NCBI GenBank assembly: GCA_032207245.1
Contig: CM063509.1
Location: forward strand, 68,270,238-68,334,237
Source: Pardosa pseudoannulata
Taxonomy: Eukaryota > Arthropoda > Arachnida > Araneae > Lycosidae
Length of the DNA: 64,000 nucleotides
Direction: 5' to 3'
The position numbers and the translations under genes are program-made. Positions 33,880-47,700 of this stretch are shown here, in pieces. Each line of letters opens with the position of its first letter. Within the stretch, counting starts at the first letter, position 1. Under the pieces are notes generated by a model. The model did not search any database, was not told the origin of the DNA, and worked only from the letters and a program-made list of their open reading frames with translations.

Positions 33880-36430
33880 TTGTAAGGGTCTCCTGACAGC
33901 CGCTTAATTAAATAAAAATAAATACATTGCGGATGTATGGTTTTGGCTTCAAACTTAGTTTTAAAAATACTAAATAAATTTTATTACACGAAATATTTAA
34001 GTTACACGATTTTTACCAGTGATAAAACAAACTTACGTAGTGGTACCAGAACCAGTTATTTCCATTTTCTATGTTCTGCATGAAATTGGACTGACCTTCA
34101 GAAAAATGTATTTAATCAACAGCATTCGTATGGTTTTGTTTCCGCTACGGTGCACTCTTTTGCAACACGAATTTAAAATTATTTTAAACTACTTTTTTTT
34201 TCTTAAATTAAAAGCCTCATAGGATATTTGAGATAGCCGGGTTTGATGTATTTGTATCTACAACTCATCTTCCTTTTTTTTCTTTCCTTTTTAACACAGT
34301 AACCGTTCTTTTGGGTGATGACATTTTCATTGAAGAAGAAACAGATCATGAGTAATGTAATAATAATCATGACACATCAAGTGAAAACGACATCAAGTGA
34401 TCAAAGTATTATTGGGACATATTATACCAAAAAAGTCACATATGAGACAGCACATTGTATGCGGTACTAGTACGTTTTCTGACGATTGATACTTGAGCGG
34501 GGGTCACGTACTAGTAAGGGTTAGTGTAACAACATGATTTGTTTGTGCATACAAAAAAAAAAGGTATATACAGGAAAACGAAGCCGAATGTTCTTGTCTA
34601 CTCCATAGATTCTGGAAAAATTTTAGACAAATAAAAACTAGTTTTTACATCAGTCAATGCGGAACCACAGAACGAGAAGGTTGATTAAAAAAAATCAATT
34701 TAGATTTAAAATTAACTTTTTATTTATCCTTGCGAAAATGATATTATATATATGTATATTTATATATTATATATATATTTGTATTTATCTATATATTTGT
34801 TTATTTGTCTATTTATATATTTGTTTATATATTTCAATATAAAATACGAAAAGTTGGTTAAAAAATTAAATAATTTTCGATCTATTGAGATTTAACTGAA
34901 CAACTAAATTTACGCGCAAAACGCCTGCTCCCGGTACAATTCCGCTGCGAAATGTACCAGCACACAATGTGTTAAATATATGAGGTATTATGCATTTAGT
35001 AACATAAAAGTTTGTTGAAAAATTATTTTAAACTACTATTTTATTCTTTAAAGTCTCAAAGGATATTTAAGATAGCCGGGTTTGATGTATTTTTATCTAC
35101 AACTCATCTTTCTTTTTTTCTTCCCTTTTTAAACATAGTAACGGAGCTAACATTTCCGAATAACTCTTGTATACAGATGTTAAGCTTTAGATTTTTCATC
35201 ACTTTCTTATCTGCTTCTGGAAATTTTCTTTTTAGCCATTAGACTATCGTAGCTCGAATTTTCGATTACGGATGGTCTGGTCAGTCAATCAGGCAGCTTC
35301 TAGATGTAAGAATGAATGCGGTCTAGCTAAATGATTCAAGGTTAACCAGCCGTGCGTGACGAACTTCCATAATGAGAGCGATAAACTGTAGCCATCAAAC
35401 GGTAAGAGACTGTTTATTAAATAAATCCCGATAACCACTCTAAAAAATTTCACCTTTCGCATAAAGAAATAGAAAGTTTTTATGATGTACTTGTGAAATA
35501 TTCGTCAAACTTTAAAAAATGGCCGATGGAAAGGAATTTCAATTTAAGCTGTCACCTAAAAGGTTAATGAGGCAAGAAAAAAAAATCGCATCATTTCCGT
35601 TGCCAGATCATCACACGTTGGACACTTAAACGGAAAGTATGTGGCAACGGTTGTAATTATGCATCTTAACAATGGGCTCATTCGGGCTACGCGAGAGTGC
35701 ACATGCTCTATAGCGGAATGCCGTGTGCTCTTGAAACATTAAAAAGAACACCGTATAAAAACAAATAGATGTCTCTGAAAGGCATTGCAACCTTGACTTT
35801 GATAAAGGTGATTTGGAGCTCGGTTGATACACAAGCTTAATCGGAATGAGAGATAAAAACTTTTGATAGCGTTTTCGGGGAATTCGTTAAGGTTGCGCAT
35901 GAGTTGACCTTTCAGAAATCTCGATGGACCATGTTTAAACCTTGGAAGTTTTTTTCTATCTCACATTTCGCAATTAAAAAGGAACATTTGTAGGAAGGCA
36001 TTTTTAATTTGAGAGTTTTGCATTGTTACTACAAATGTACAAATTTGTGATTTTTCTATTCTTATTTTGGTTATTTATGAATCAACATGTTTTGCTCGTT
36101 ATCTTGAGGTCATATTATCGTACAAGAGTACAGTAATTTGACAATCACTTCTATCAGGCAGATAATGTCAGATAAATACCTATTAATTCCCGAGTCATGT
36201 CTGTCACATATATATTGAAGAATATCTTAGGTCTAAGTTATTATGGATAACACAGAGTAAAATAAATAGGGAATATAAATCCTGAGAATATTACACCTGT
36301 ATCAAGTGATGAGCCGTCATTTTAACACTAGACTGCCAGTTGGAATAATATCGAATAATCAAAATAATCGCCCGTTAGAATAATCGACTCCAAACCGTGT
36401 ATACTGTTTAATAAAATCTAGTAATGTATA
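33880..36430. other. mostly unassigned 2.5 kb with one dispersed direct repeat
   Basis: A segment at 34160-34310 recurs at 35010-35155 (gatagccgggtttgatgtat, atctacaactcatctt). A frame near 34310-34420 (DDIFIEEETDHE, then SSENDI) is vaguely like the acidic N-terminus of piggyBac transposases but has stops. An AT-only run lies at 34740-34840. A further segment, 34450-34540, is shared in inverted orientation with 55555-55680. From 35240 to 36430 I see nothing. Confidence 0.4.
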
Positions 36431-36431
36431 G

Positions 36432-36571
<140 letters not shown>

Positions 36572-36683
36572 TATTAAAATCCCTTATTTTAATATTAATT
36601 TAATATTAATTTAACTTTTGTTTATAAAATACGTTCGGGGTCTGAGCGGTAATTCTGATTTTCCCCTCAGACACGCTATAGAC

Positions 36684-37707
36684 TGTAACGATCCGTTACA
36701 TGACCCTAAAGAACGAGGAGCCCGAAGGTGACCTTTCGCAGCGGACACTTACGATAGAAACAGGGTAGAAACTTACAGGTAGAAACGGGTGGTCTAAATA
36801 CTCGTGGATACTTAATTGAAAACTGTTTGTGCGCTGGAGCCAGCGCGTCTGGGGCTTTATGAGAATGTTGAATGGGAAACTCTGTGAAAAGATTGTAAAT
36901 AATTTCAGTGCACATTGTCGCCCATTAGCGAAAAAGGCAATAAGGTTGTTTGGGTCGGCAGATCTGAAGACGGCTTTTCGGCCACATATGGAAACGAAAC
37001 AGCTGATTCAGGCGAAAGGTGACTGCAAGATTGCATCATCCTGGGTCTGGAAGTTTCCCGAAGAATCGAGTAAGGGGAACCGAGGCCGCTATAAAAGAAA
37101 AGTGACGGTGCCAAAAGAAGCTTTTTCTTCTTGATTGCTTCTTCCTGATAGAGCCTTCGTAGCTCGAGAAGAACCGCTCGTATTTCTGATTCTGGAGTTT
37201 GCTTGATTAGAGACTGCCAGCGTCTCTGTTTGCTAAGAAGTCGACCTTCGACTTGGGAATTCCATTCCCGTTATTTTGCTAATTTGTTTTTACTTCGTGC
37301 ATAGAAGTAGGTAGCCGAGAGTGACCTTTGCTCTCAATTTGGATCGTCTTGCATCCCGAGTTTTCCTTCCCGAACCCCAGCGTGATACGCACTCTGAACT
37401 TTCGAACCTTGGTGTGAAAGCCGACTGTGCTAATCGTCAGCCCGGAGGTGATAGTGTCAGCGTTTATTACCGGCACTAATTAGCGAACAATTCCTGTGAT
37501 TAGCCCTAGCCATACTGTATCCGGTAGCCACGAATCCTTATTGTGTGAATGTCATCTCAGCATGAGATCACAGAATATTTAAAATTCTACTGAATCTGTA
37601 TAGCTGTACATAATTTATTCACCTGAATAAAATATTTAGTCTATATTAGACAGTTTTCTAGCCTGTTTCATTGACGGCTTCGCCTACCATATCTCCAGTA
37701 AGTTACA
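36684..37707 (+). mobile_element. solo LTR, family 2, third copy
   Basis: It is 1,024 bp with a perfect 4-bp duplication AGAC (36680-36683, 37708-37711). The 5' end TGTAACGATCCGTTACA is itself palindromic and the 3' end is AAGTTACA. TATAAAAG lies at 37090 and AATAAA at 37626. It shares its downstream half with 22219-23459. The 101-codon frame at 36829-37134 lies across U3 and is not a credible gene. Confidence 0.85.
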
Positions 37708-37711
37708 AGAC

Positions 37712-38264
37712 TTAATTCAGCGCCTGTCTGTACTGCTTTAGCCAATAGTTAGCGCGTTCTCTTTAAACATGGGTATTTTTTATCAAGTGATCAATTGTGC
37801 TTAGGGATTATTCATAGAAAGGGAAAAAGAAAATGACTGTATAAGCGGTGCACTTTAACACATGTACCCCATTAAGTTAGACGGGACTTTAGAAAACTGA
37901 CCTTATAAGCGGGGTGACCTTATAGCCGGTACTAACTGTATTTTACTTGTTCTTGTTGGCATTTTCAGAATTTTAAGCTTAAAATAGCCCGGTTAACTGC
38001 CAACTTAATTTTCTTAAAATCATTTGTTTTCAGTTGGTTTATTTTTAATTTCCCGCCGATCCCGGGAAACGCCCCTTCCGACTATTGACGTAATAGCCAC
38101 AGCCAATCGGGGAATTTAGCGGCTGTGGTATATTTGGCACCTGAGTGAGCTTTATGCAAATTAGTAGGTATATATATAGCCTCGAGAGATGTGTTGGCGT
38201 ATATTTTATGTTAAGTTATGTTGTTTTTTTCCCAAATAGGAGTTCAGTTGGGAGATGTTTTTAA
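37712..38264. other. unassigned, with promoter-like motifs
   Basis: It contains a pogo-like end (reversed CAGTTAGTACCGGCTATAAG ending near 37938, next to TA). Further on are tgacgtaat, agccaatcgg, atgcaaat and a TATA run (tatatatatag near 38168-38181) in plausible promoter order. Together with AATAAA near 38681 this may be a diverged LTR interrupted by the element at 38265. No LTR termini were identified. Confidence 0.3.
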
Positions 38265-38544
38265 TGTAGCCTCCACACTATGGCCAGTTGTTCACCACTT
38301 CCTGATGGTGACCTAGAACGATGGTTCACAGGTCGCATCCCCACGCTGGGCCACTGAATGAGCTGAGCGCATTGATTCGTCCATAGTGTTTATTGCGCAC
38401 TGGCTGCCTTTTGATCTTTAGAGAAAACACCGCCTTCGAAGACATCGTCCCCCAAGGCTATTTTATCGTCTGCCGCCATCGGCTACGCCAAAGCCCCTCC
38501 AGACGGTGGTGATGGTTTGCAGTGGACCATAGTGTGGAGGTGCC
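38265..38544. mobile_element. 280-bp TTAA-flanked miniature element
   Basis: Inverted ends share CCTCCACACTATGG, preceded by TGTAG on the left and GGCA on the reversed right. TTAA flanks both sides (38261-38264, 38545-38548), the piggyBac-type target. The interior is GC-richer than its surroundings and has no domain. Confidence 0.6.
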
Positions 38545-38754
38545 TTAACAGGTTGTTTCCCCTTCCCTCCAGTGAGAGTTCATTTATGTTTAGTTCAGTT
38601 TAGAGATGTGTTAGGAGATATGTTTAGAGTTGTATGTTTAGAGTTGTAGTAGAGTAGATTTATTGTTTTTTTGTTATGGCAATAAACTGTTATTGTTAAC
38701 TGATTTCTCATGTTTTACTGCACGTTAATACAAAAAATAGGCCAGTAAGCTTAT

Positions 38755-41700
38755 CAGTCCTAAATTTGGGGATTCGAAACATTCTCGTTCCCTTTCTAGA
38801 AAACAAAAAAAAAAAAAAAAAAAAAATTTTTGGTAAACGATTATAATAGAAAGGGAAAAAATAAAAATACAATGTCACAGCAGATTTTTACCTTTTTTAA
38901 AAATTTACTTTATGCGTGCGCGAGTGGCAGCGAAAGAAAAGAAAGAACGGAAGAAGGGTATATAAATTTGAGATTATCACTTCTTTATTTTCCGGAGAGT
39001 GTCTGGGTATGAACTATTTCAGTTGTTCTAAACTTGAAGATTCGAAATATTTTCGTTCTTTTTCTAGAATACAAAAAAAGATTTAAAGTGAACCATTCTA
39101 TTAGAATGTGAAAAAAAACAGAAATACAATGTCAGTGTTAACAGATTTTTACCTTTTTTAAAAATTTCTTTTATGCCTGCGCAAGTGGCAGCGAAAGAAA
39201 AGAAAGAGCGGAAGAAGGGTATCTAAATTTGAGATTTTCACATCTTCTATTATCCGGAGAGTGTCTGGGTATAAACGATTTCACTTGTTATAAACTAGGG
39301 GACTCGAAAATATTCGTTGCATTTATAGAATACTAAAAAAGATTTAGAGTGAACGATTATATTAGATAGGGAAAATATAAAAATACAATGTCACAGTGAG
39401 CAGATTTTTACCTTTTTTAAAAAATTTATTTTATGCGTGCGCGAGTGGCAGCGAAAGAAAAGAAAGAGCGGAAGAAGGGTATCTAAATTTGAGATTTTCA
39501 CATCTTCTATTATCCGGAGAGTGTCTGGGTATAAACGATTTCACTTGTTATAAACTTGGGGACTCGAAAATATTCGTTGCATTTATAGAATACTAAAAAA
39601 GATTTAGAGTGAACGATTATATTAGAAAGGGAAAATATAAAATTACAATGTCACAGTGAGCAGATTTTTACCTTTTTTAAAAAATTTATTTTATGCGTGC
39701 GCGAGTGGCAGCGAAAGAAAAGAAAGAGCGGAAGAGGGGTATCTAAATTTGAGATTTTCACATCTTCTATTATCCGGAGAGTGTCTGGGTATAAACGATT
39801 TCACACTTGTTATAAACTTGGGGACTCGAAAATATTCGTTGCATTTAGAGAATACTAAAAAAGATTTAGAGTGAACGATTATATTAGAAAGGGAAAAAAT
39901 AAAAATACAATGTAACAGTGAGCAGATTTTTACCTTTTTTAAAAAATTTATTTTATGCGTGAGCGAGTGGCAGCGAAAGAAAAGAAAGAGCGGAAGAAGG
40001 GTATCTAAATTTGAGATTTTCACATCTTCTATTATCCGGAGAGTGTCTGGGTATAAACGATTTCACTTGTTATAAACTTGGGGACTCGAAAATATTCGTT
40101 GCATTTATAGAATACTAAAAAAAGATTTAGAGTGAACGATTATATTAGAAAGGGAAAAAATAAAAATACAATGTCACAGTGAGCAGATTTTTTACCTTTT
40201 TTAAAAAATTTATTTTATGCGTGAGCGAGTGGCAGCGAAAGAAAAGAAAGAGCGGAAGAAGGGTATCTAAATTTGAGATTTTCACATCTTCTATTATCCG
40301 GAGAGTGTCTGGGTATAAACGATTTCACTTGTTATAAACTTGGGGACTCGAAAATATTCGTTGCATTTATAGAATACTAAAAAAGATTTAGAGTTAACGA
40401 TTATATTAGAAAGGGAAAAAATAAAAATACAATGTCACAGTGAGCACATTTTTACCTTTTTTTAAAAAATTTATTTTATGCGTGAGCGAGTGGCAGCGAA
40501 TAAAAAAAGAAAGAGCGGAAGAAGGGTATCTAAATTTGAGATTATCACTTCTTTTATTTTCCGGAGTGTCTGGGTATGAACTATTTCAGTTGTTCTAAAC
40601 TTGAAGATTCGGAACATTTTCGCTCTTTTTCTAGAATACAAAAAAAGATTTAAAGTGAACCATTCTATTAGAATGGGAAAAAAACAGAAATACAATGTCA
40701 GTGTTAACAGATTTTTACCTTTTTTAAAAATTTCTTTTATGCATGCGCAAGTGGCAGCGAAAGAAAAGAAAGAGCGGAAGAAGGGTATCTAAATTTGAGA
40801 TTTTCACATCTTCTATTATCCGGAGAGTGTCTGGGTATAAACGATTTCACTTGTTTAAAACTTGGGACTCGAAAATATTCGTTGCATTTATAGAATACTA
40901 AAAAAAGATTTAGAGTGAACGATTATATTAGAAAGGGAAAATATAAAATTACAATGTCACAGTGAGCAGATTTTTACCTTTTTTAAAAAATTTATTTTAT
41001 GCGTGCGCGAGTGGCAGCGAAAGAAAAGAAAGAGCGGAAGAGGGGTATCTAAATTTGAGATTTTCACATCTTCTATTTTCCAGACAGTGTCTGGGTATAA
41101 ACGATTTCACTTGTTCTAAACTTGGAGTTTGAAAAATTTTCGTTCCATTTATAGAATACTAAAAAAGATTTAGGGTGAACGATTATATTAATAAAAGGAA
41201 AAAAAAAAAATACAAAGACAGTGAGCAGATTTTTCCTTTTTAAAAAATTTATTTTATGCGTGAGCGAGTGCAGCGAAAGAAAAGAAAGAGCGGAAGAAGG
41301 GTATCTAAATTTGAGATTTTCACATCTTCTATTATCCGGAGAGTGTCTGGGTATAAACGATTTCACTTGTTATAAACTTGGGGACTCGAAAATATTCGTT
41401 GCATTTATAGAATACTAAAAAAGATTTAGAGTGAACGATTATATTAGAAAGGAAAAAAAAAATGAAAATACAATGTCACAGTGAGCAGATTTTTACCCTT
41501 TTTAAAAAATTTATTTTATGCGTGAGCGAGTGGCAGCGAAAGAAAAGAATGAGCGGAAGAAGGGTATCTAAATTTGAGATTTTCACATCTTCTATTTTCC
41601 AGACAGTGTCTGGGTATAAACGATTTCACTTGTTCTAAACTTGGAGTTTGAAAAATTTTCGTTCCATTTATAGAATACTAAAAAAGATTTAGGGTGAACG

Positions 41701-44700
41701 ATTATATTAGAAAGGGAAAAAATAAAAATACAATGTCACAATTAGCAGATTTTTACCTTTTTTAAAAAATTTATTTCATGCGTGCGCGAGTGGCAGCGAA
41801 AGAAAAGAAAGAGCGGAAAAGGGGTATCTAAATTTGAGATTATCACATCTTCTATTTTCCAGACAGTGTCTGGGTATAAACGATTTCACTTGTTCTAAAC
41901 TTGGAGTTTGAAAAATTTTCGTTCCATTTATAGAATACTAAAAAAGATTTAGGGTGAACGATTATATTAGAAAGGAAAAAAAAATGAAAATACAATGTCA
42001 CAGTGAGCAGATTTTTACCTTTTTTAAAAAATTTATTTTATGCGTGAGCGAGTGGCAGCGAAAGAAAAGAAAGAGCGGAAGAAGGGTATCTAAATTTGAG
42101 ATTTTCACATCTTCTATTATCCGGAGAGTGTCTGGGTATAAACGATTTCACTTTTATAAACTTGGGGACTCGAAAATTTTCGTTCCATTTATAGAATACT
42201 AAAAAAGATTTAGGGTGAACGATTATATTAGAAAGGGAAAAAATAAAAATACAATGTCACAATTAGCAGATTTTTACCTTTTTTAAAAAATTTCTTTTTA
42301 TGCATGCGCAAGTGGCAGCGAAAGAAAAGAAAGAGCGGAAGAAGGGTATCTAAATTTGAGATTTTCACATCTTCTATTTTCCGAAGAATGTCTGGGTATA
42401 AACGATTTCACTTGTTCTAAACTTGGAGTTTCGAAAATTTTCGTTCCATTTATAGAATACTAAAAAAATTTAGGGTGAACTATTATTTTAGAATCGGAAA
42501 AACAGAAATACAATGTCAGAGTTAGCAGATTTTTACCTTTTTTAAAAATATATTTTATGCGTGCGCGAGTGGCAGCGAAAGAAAAGAAAGAGCGGAAGAG
42601 GGGTATCTAAATTTGAGATTATCACTTCTTCTATTTTCCGGAGAGTGTCTGGGTATAAACGATTTCACTTGTTATAAACTTGGGGACTCGAAAATATTCG
42701 TTGCATTTATAGAATACTAAAAAAGATTTAGAGTGAACGATTATATTAGAAAGGGAAAAAATAAAAAATACAATGTCACAGTGAGCAGATTTTTACCTTT
42801 TTTAAAAAATTTATTTTATGCGTGAGCGAGTGGCAGCGAAAGAAAAGAAAGAGCGGAAGAAGGGTATCTAAATTTGAGATTTTCACATCTTCTATTATCC
42901 GGAGAGTGTCTGGGTATAAACGATTTCACTTGTTATAAACTTGGGGACTCGAAAATATTCGTTGCATTTATAGAATACTAAAAAAGATTTAGAGTGAACG
43001 ATTATATTAGAAAGGGAAAAAATAAAAACACAATGTCACAGTGAGCAGATTTTTACCTTTTTTAAAAAATTTATTTTATGCGTGAGCGAGTGGCAGCGAA
43101 AGAAAAGAAAGAGCGGAAGAAGGGTATCTAAATTTGAGATTTTCACATCTTCTATTATCCGGAGAGTGTCTGTGTATAAACGATTTCACTTGTTATAAAC
43201 TTGGGGACTCGAAAATATTCGTTGCATTTATAGAATACTAAAAAAGATTTAGAGTGAACGATTATATTAGAAAGGGAAAAAATAAAATACAATGTCACAG
43301 TGAGCAAATTTTTACCTTTTTTAAAAAATTTATTTTATGCGTGAGCGAGTGGCAGCGAAAGAAAAGAAAGAGCGGAAGAAGGGTATCTAAATTTGGGATT
43401 TTCATATCTTCTATTATCCGGAGAGTGTCTGGGTATAAACGATTTCACTTGTTATAAACTTGGGGACTCGAAAATATTCGTTGCATTTATAGAATACTAA
43501 AAAAGATTTAGAGTGAACGATTATATTAGATAGGGAAAATATAAAAATACAATGTCACAGTGAGCAGATTTTTACCTTTTTTAAAAAAATTTATTTTATG
43601 CGTGAGCGAGTGGCAGCGAAAGAAAAGAAAGAGCGGAAGAAGGGTATCTAAATTTGAGATTTTCACATCTTCTATTTTCCAGACAGTGTCTGGGTATAAA
43701 CGATTTCACTTGTTCTAAACTTGGAGTTTGAAAAATTTTCGTTCCATTTATAGAATACTAAAAAAGATTTAGGGTGAACGATTATATTAGAAAGGGAAAA
43801 AAAAAACACAATGTCACAGTGAGCAGATTTTTACCTTTTTTAAAAAATTTATTTTATGCGTGAGCGAGTGGCAGCGAAAGAAAAGAAAGAGCGGAAGAAG
43901 GGTATCTAAATTTGAGATTTTCACATCTTCTATTTTCCAGACAGTGTCTGGGTATAAACGATTTCACTTGTTCTAAACTTGGAGTTTGAAAAATTTTCGT
44001 TCCATTTATAGAATACTAAAAAAGATTTAGAGTGAACGATTATATTAGAAAGGGAAAAAATAAAAATTACAATGTCACAGTGAGCAAATTTTTACCTTTT
44101 TTAAAAAATTTATTTTATGCGTGAGCGAGTGGCAGCGAAAGAAAAGAAAGAGCGGAAGAAGGGTATCTAAATTTGGGATTTTCATATCTTCTATTATCCG
44201 GAGAGTGTCTGGGTATAAACGATTTCACTTGTTATAAACTTGGGGACTCGAAAATATTCGTTGCATTTATAGAATACTAAAAAAGATTTAGAGTGAACGA
44301 TTATATTAGATAGGGAAAATATAAAAATACAATGTCACAGTGAGCAGATTTTTACCTTTTTTAAAAAATTTATTTTATGCGTGAGCGAGTGGCAGCGAAA
44401 GAAAAGAAAGAGCGGAAGAAAGGGTATCTAAATTTGAGATTTTCACATCTTCTATTATCCGGAGAGTGTCTGGGTATAAACGATTTCACTTGTTTATAAA
44501 CTTGGGGACTCGAAAATATTCGTTGCATTTATAGAATACTAAAAAAGATTTAGAGTGAACGATTATATTAGAAAGGGAAAAAAATAAAAATACAATGTCA
44601 CAGTGAGCAGATTTTTTACCGTTTTTAAAAAATTTATTTTATGCGTGAGCGAGTGGCAGCGAAAGAAAAGAAAGAGCGGAAGAAGGGTATCTAAATTTGA

Positions 44701-47700
44701 GATTTTCACATCTTCTATTTTCCAGACAGTGTCTGGGTATAAACGATTTCACTTGTTCTAAACTTGGGGACTCGAAAATATTCGTTGCATTTATAGAATA
44801 CTAAAAAAGATTTAGAGTGAACGATTATATTAGAAAGGAAAAAAAAAATGAAAATACAATGTCACAGTGAGCAGATTTTTACCTTTTTTAAAAAATTTAT
44901 TTTATGCGTGAGCGAGTGGCAGCGAAAGAAAAGAAAGAGCGGAAGAAGGGTATCTAAATTTGAGATTTTCACATCTTCTATTATCCGGAGAGTGTCTGGG
45001 TATAAACGATTTCACTTGTTATAAACTTGGGGACTCGAAAATATTCGTTGCATTTATAGAATACTAAAAAAGATTTAGAGTGAACGATTATATTAGAAAG
45101 GGAAAATATAAAATTACAATGTCACAGTGAGCAGATTTTTACCCTTTTTTTTAAATTATTTTATGCGTGCGCGAGTGGAAGCGAAAGAAGAGAAAGAGCG
45201 GAAGAGGGATATCTAAATTTGAGATTATCACATCTTCTATTTTCCAGACAGTGTCTGGGTATAAACGATTTCACTTGTTCTAAACTTGGAGTTTGAAAAA
45301 TTTTCGTTCCATTTATAGAATACTAAAAAAGATTTAGGGTGAACGATTATATTAGAAAGGGAAAAAATAAAAATACAATGTCACAATTAGCAGATTTTTA
45401 CCTTTTTTAAAAAATTTATTTCATGCGTGCGCGAGTGGCAGCGAAAGAAAAGAAAGAGCGGAAAAGGGGTATCTAAATTTGAGATTTTCACATCTTCTAT
45501 TATCCGGAGAGTGTGTGTTTATAAACGATTTCACTTGTTATAAACTTGGGGACTCGAAAATATTCGTTGCATTTATCGAATACTAAAAAAGATTTAGAGT
45601 GAACGATTGTATTAGAAAGGTAAAAAATAAAAATACAATGTCACAGTGAGCAGATTTTTACCCTTTTTTTTAAATTATTTTATGCGTGCGCGAGTGGAAG
45701 CGAAAGAAGAGAAAGAGCGGAAGAGGGATATCTAAATTTAAGATTATCACTTCTTCTATTTTCCAGACAGTGTCTGGGTATAAACGATTTCACTTGTTCT
45801 AAACTTGGGGACTCGAAAATATTCGTTGCAATTATAGAATACTAAAAAAGATTTAGAGTGAACGATTGTATTAGAAAAGTAAAAAATAAAAATACAATGT
45901 CACAATTAGCAGATTTTTACCTTTTTTAAAAAATTTATTTTATGCGTGCGCGAGTGGCAGCGAAAGAAAAGAAAGAGCGGAAGAAGGGTATCTAAATTTG
46001 AGATTTTCACATCTTCTATTATCCGGAGAGTGTCTGGGTATAAACGATTTCACCTGTTATAAACTTGGGGACTCGAAAATATTCGTTGCATTTATAGAAT
46101 ACTAAAAAAGATTTAGAGTGAACGATTATATTAGATAGGGAAAATATAAAAATACAATGTCACAGTGAGCAGATTTTTACCTTTTTTAAAAAATTTATTT
46201 TATGCGTGAGCGAGTGGCAGCGAAGGAAAAGAAAGAGCGGAAGAAGGGTATCTAAATTTGAGATTTTCACATCTTCTATTATCCGGAGAGTGTCTGTATA
46301 TAAACGATTTCACTTGTTATAAACTTGGGGACTCGAAAATATTCGTTGCATTTATAGAATACTAAAAAAGATTTAGAGTGAACGATTATATTAGATAGGG
46401 AAAATATAAAAATACAATGTCACAGTGAGCAGATTTTTACCTTTTTTAAAAAATTTATTTTATGCGTGCGCGAGTGGCAGCGAAAGAAAAGAAAGAGCGG
46501 AAGAAGGGTATCTAAATTTGAGATTTTCACATCTTCTATTTTCCAGACAGTGTCTGGGTATAAACGATTTCACTTGTTCTAAACTTGGAGTTTGAAAAAT
46601 TTTCGTTCCATTTATAGAATACTAAAAAAGATTTAGGGTGAACGATTATATTAGAAAGGGAAAATATAAAATTACAATGTCACAGTGAGCAGATTTTTAC
46701 CTTTTTTAAAAAATTTATTTTAAGCGTGCGCGAGTGGCAGCGAAAGAAGAGAAAGAGCGGAAGAGGGGTATCTAAATTTGAGATTATCACATCTTCTATT
46801 ATCCGGAGAGTGTCTGGGTATAAATGATTTCACTTGTTATAAACATGGGGACTCGAAAATATTCGTTGCATTTATAGAATACTAAAAAAGATTTAGAGTG
46901 AACGATTATATTAGATAGGGAAAATATAAAAATACAATGTCACAGTGCGCAGATTTTTACCTTTTTTAAAAAATTTATTTTAATGCGTGAGCGAGTGGCA
47001 GCGAAAGAAAAGAAAGAGCGGAAGAAGGGTATCTAAATTTGAGATTTTCACATCTTCTATTTTCCAGACAGTGTCTGGGTATAAACGATTTCACTTGTTC
47101 TAAACTTGGAGTTTGAAAAATTTTCGTTCCATTTATAGAATACTAAAAAAGATTTAGGGTGAACGATTATATTAGAAAGGGAAAAAATAAAAATACAATG
47201 TCACAATTAGCAGATTTTTACCTTTTTTAAAAAATTTATTTCATGCGTGCGCGAGTGGCAGCGAAAGAAAAGAAAGAGCGGAAAAGGGGTATCTAAATTT
47301 GAGATTATCACTTCTTCTTTTTCCGGAGAGTGTCTGGGTATGAACTATTTCACTTGTTATAAACTTGGGGACTCGAAAATATTCGTTGCATTTATAGAAT
47401 GCTAAAAAAGATTTAGAGTGAACGATTATATTTGAAAAGGAAAAAATAAAAATACAATGTCACAGTGAGCAGATTTTTACCTTTTTTAAAATATTTATTT
47501 TATGCGTGAGCGAGTGGCAGCGAAAGAAAAGAAAGAGCGGAAGAAGGGTATCTAAATTTGAGATTTTCACATCTTCTATTATCCGGAGAGTGTCTGGGTA
47601 TAAACGATTTCACTTGTTATAAACTTGGGGACTCGAAAATATACGTTGCATTTATAGAATACTAAAAAAGATTTAGAGTGAACGATTATATAAGAAAGGA

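Noticed and set aside
34291..34975. A piggyBac element flanked by TTAA
   Set aside because: TTAA is common in such AT-rich DNA, the ends do not form a convincing inverted repeat, and the acidic N-terminus-like frame has stops.
37830..37938. A pogo/Tigger-type element
   Set aside because: Only one possible end (reversed CAGTTAGTACCGGC next to TA) is visible. No matching second end was found, so it is mentioned only within the unassigned region.
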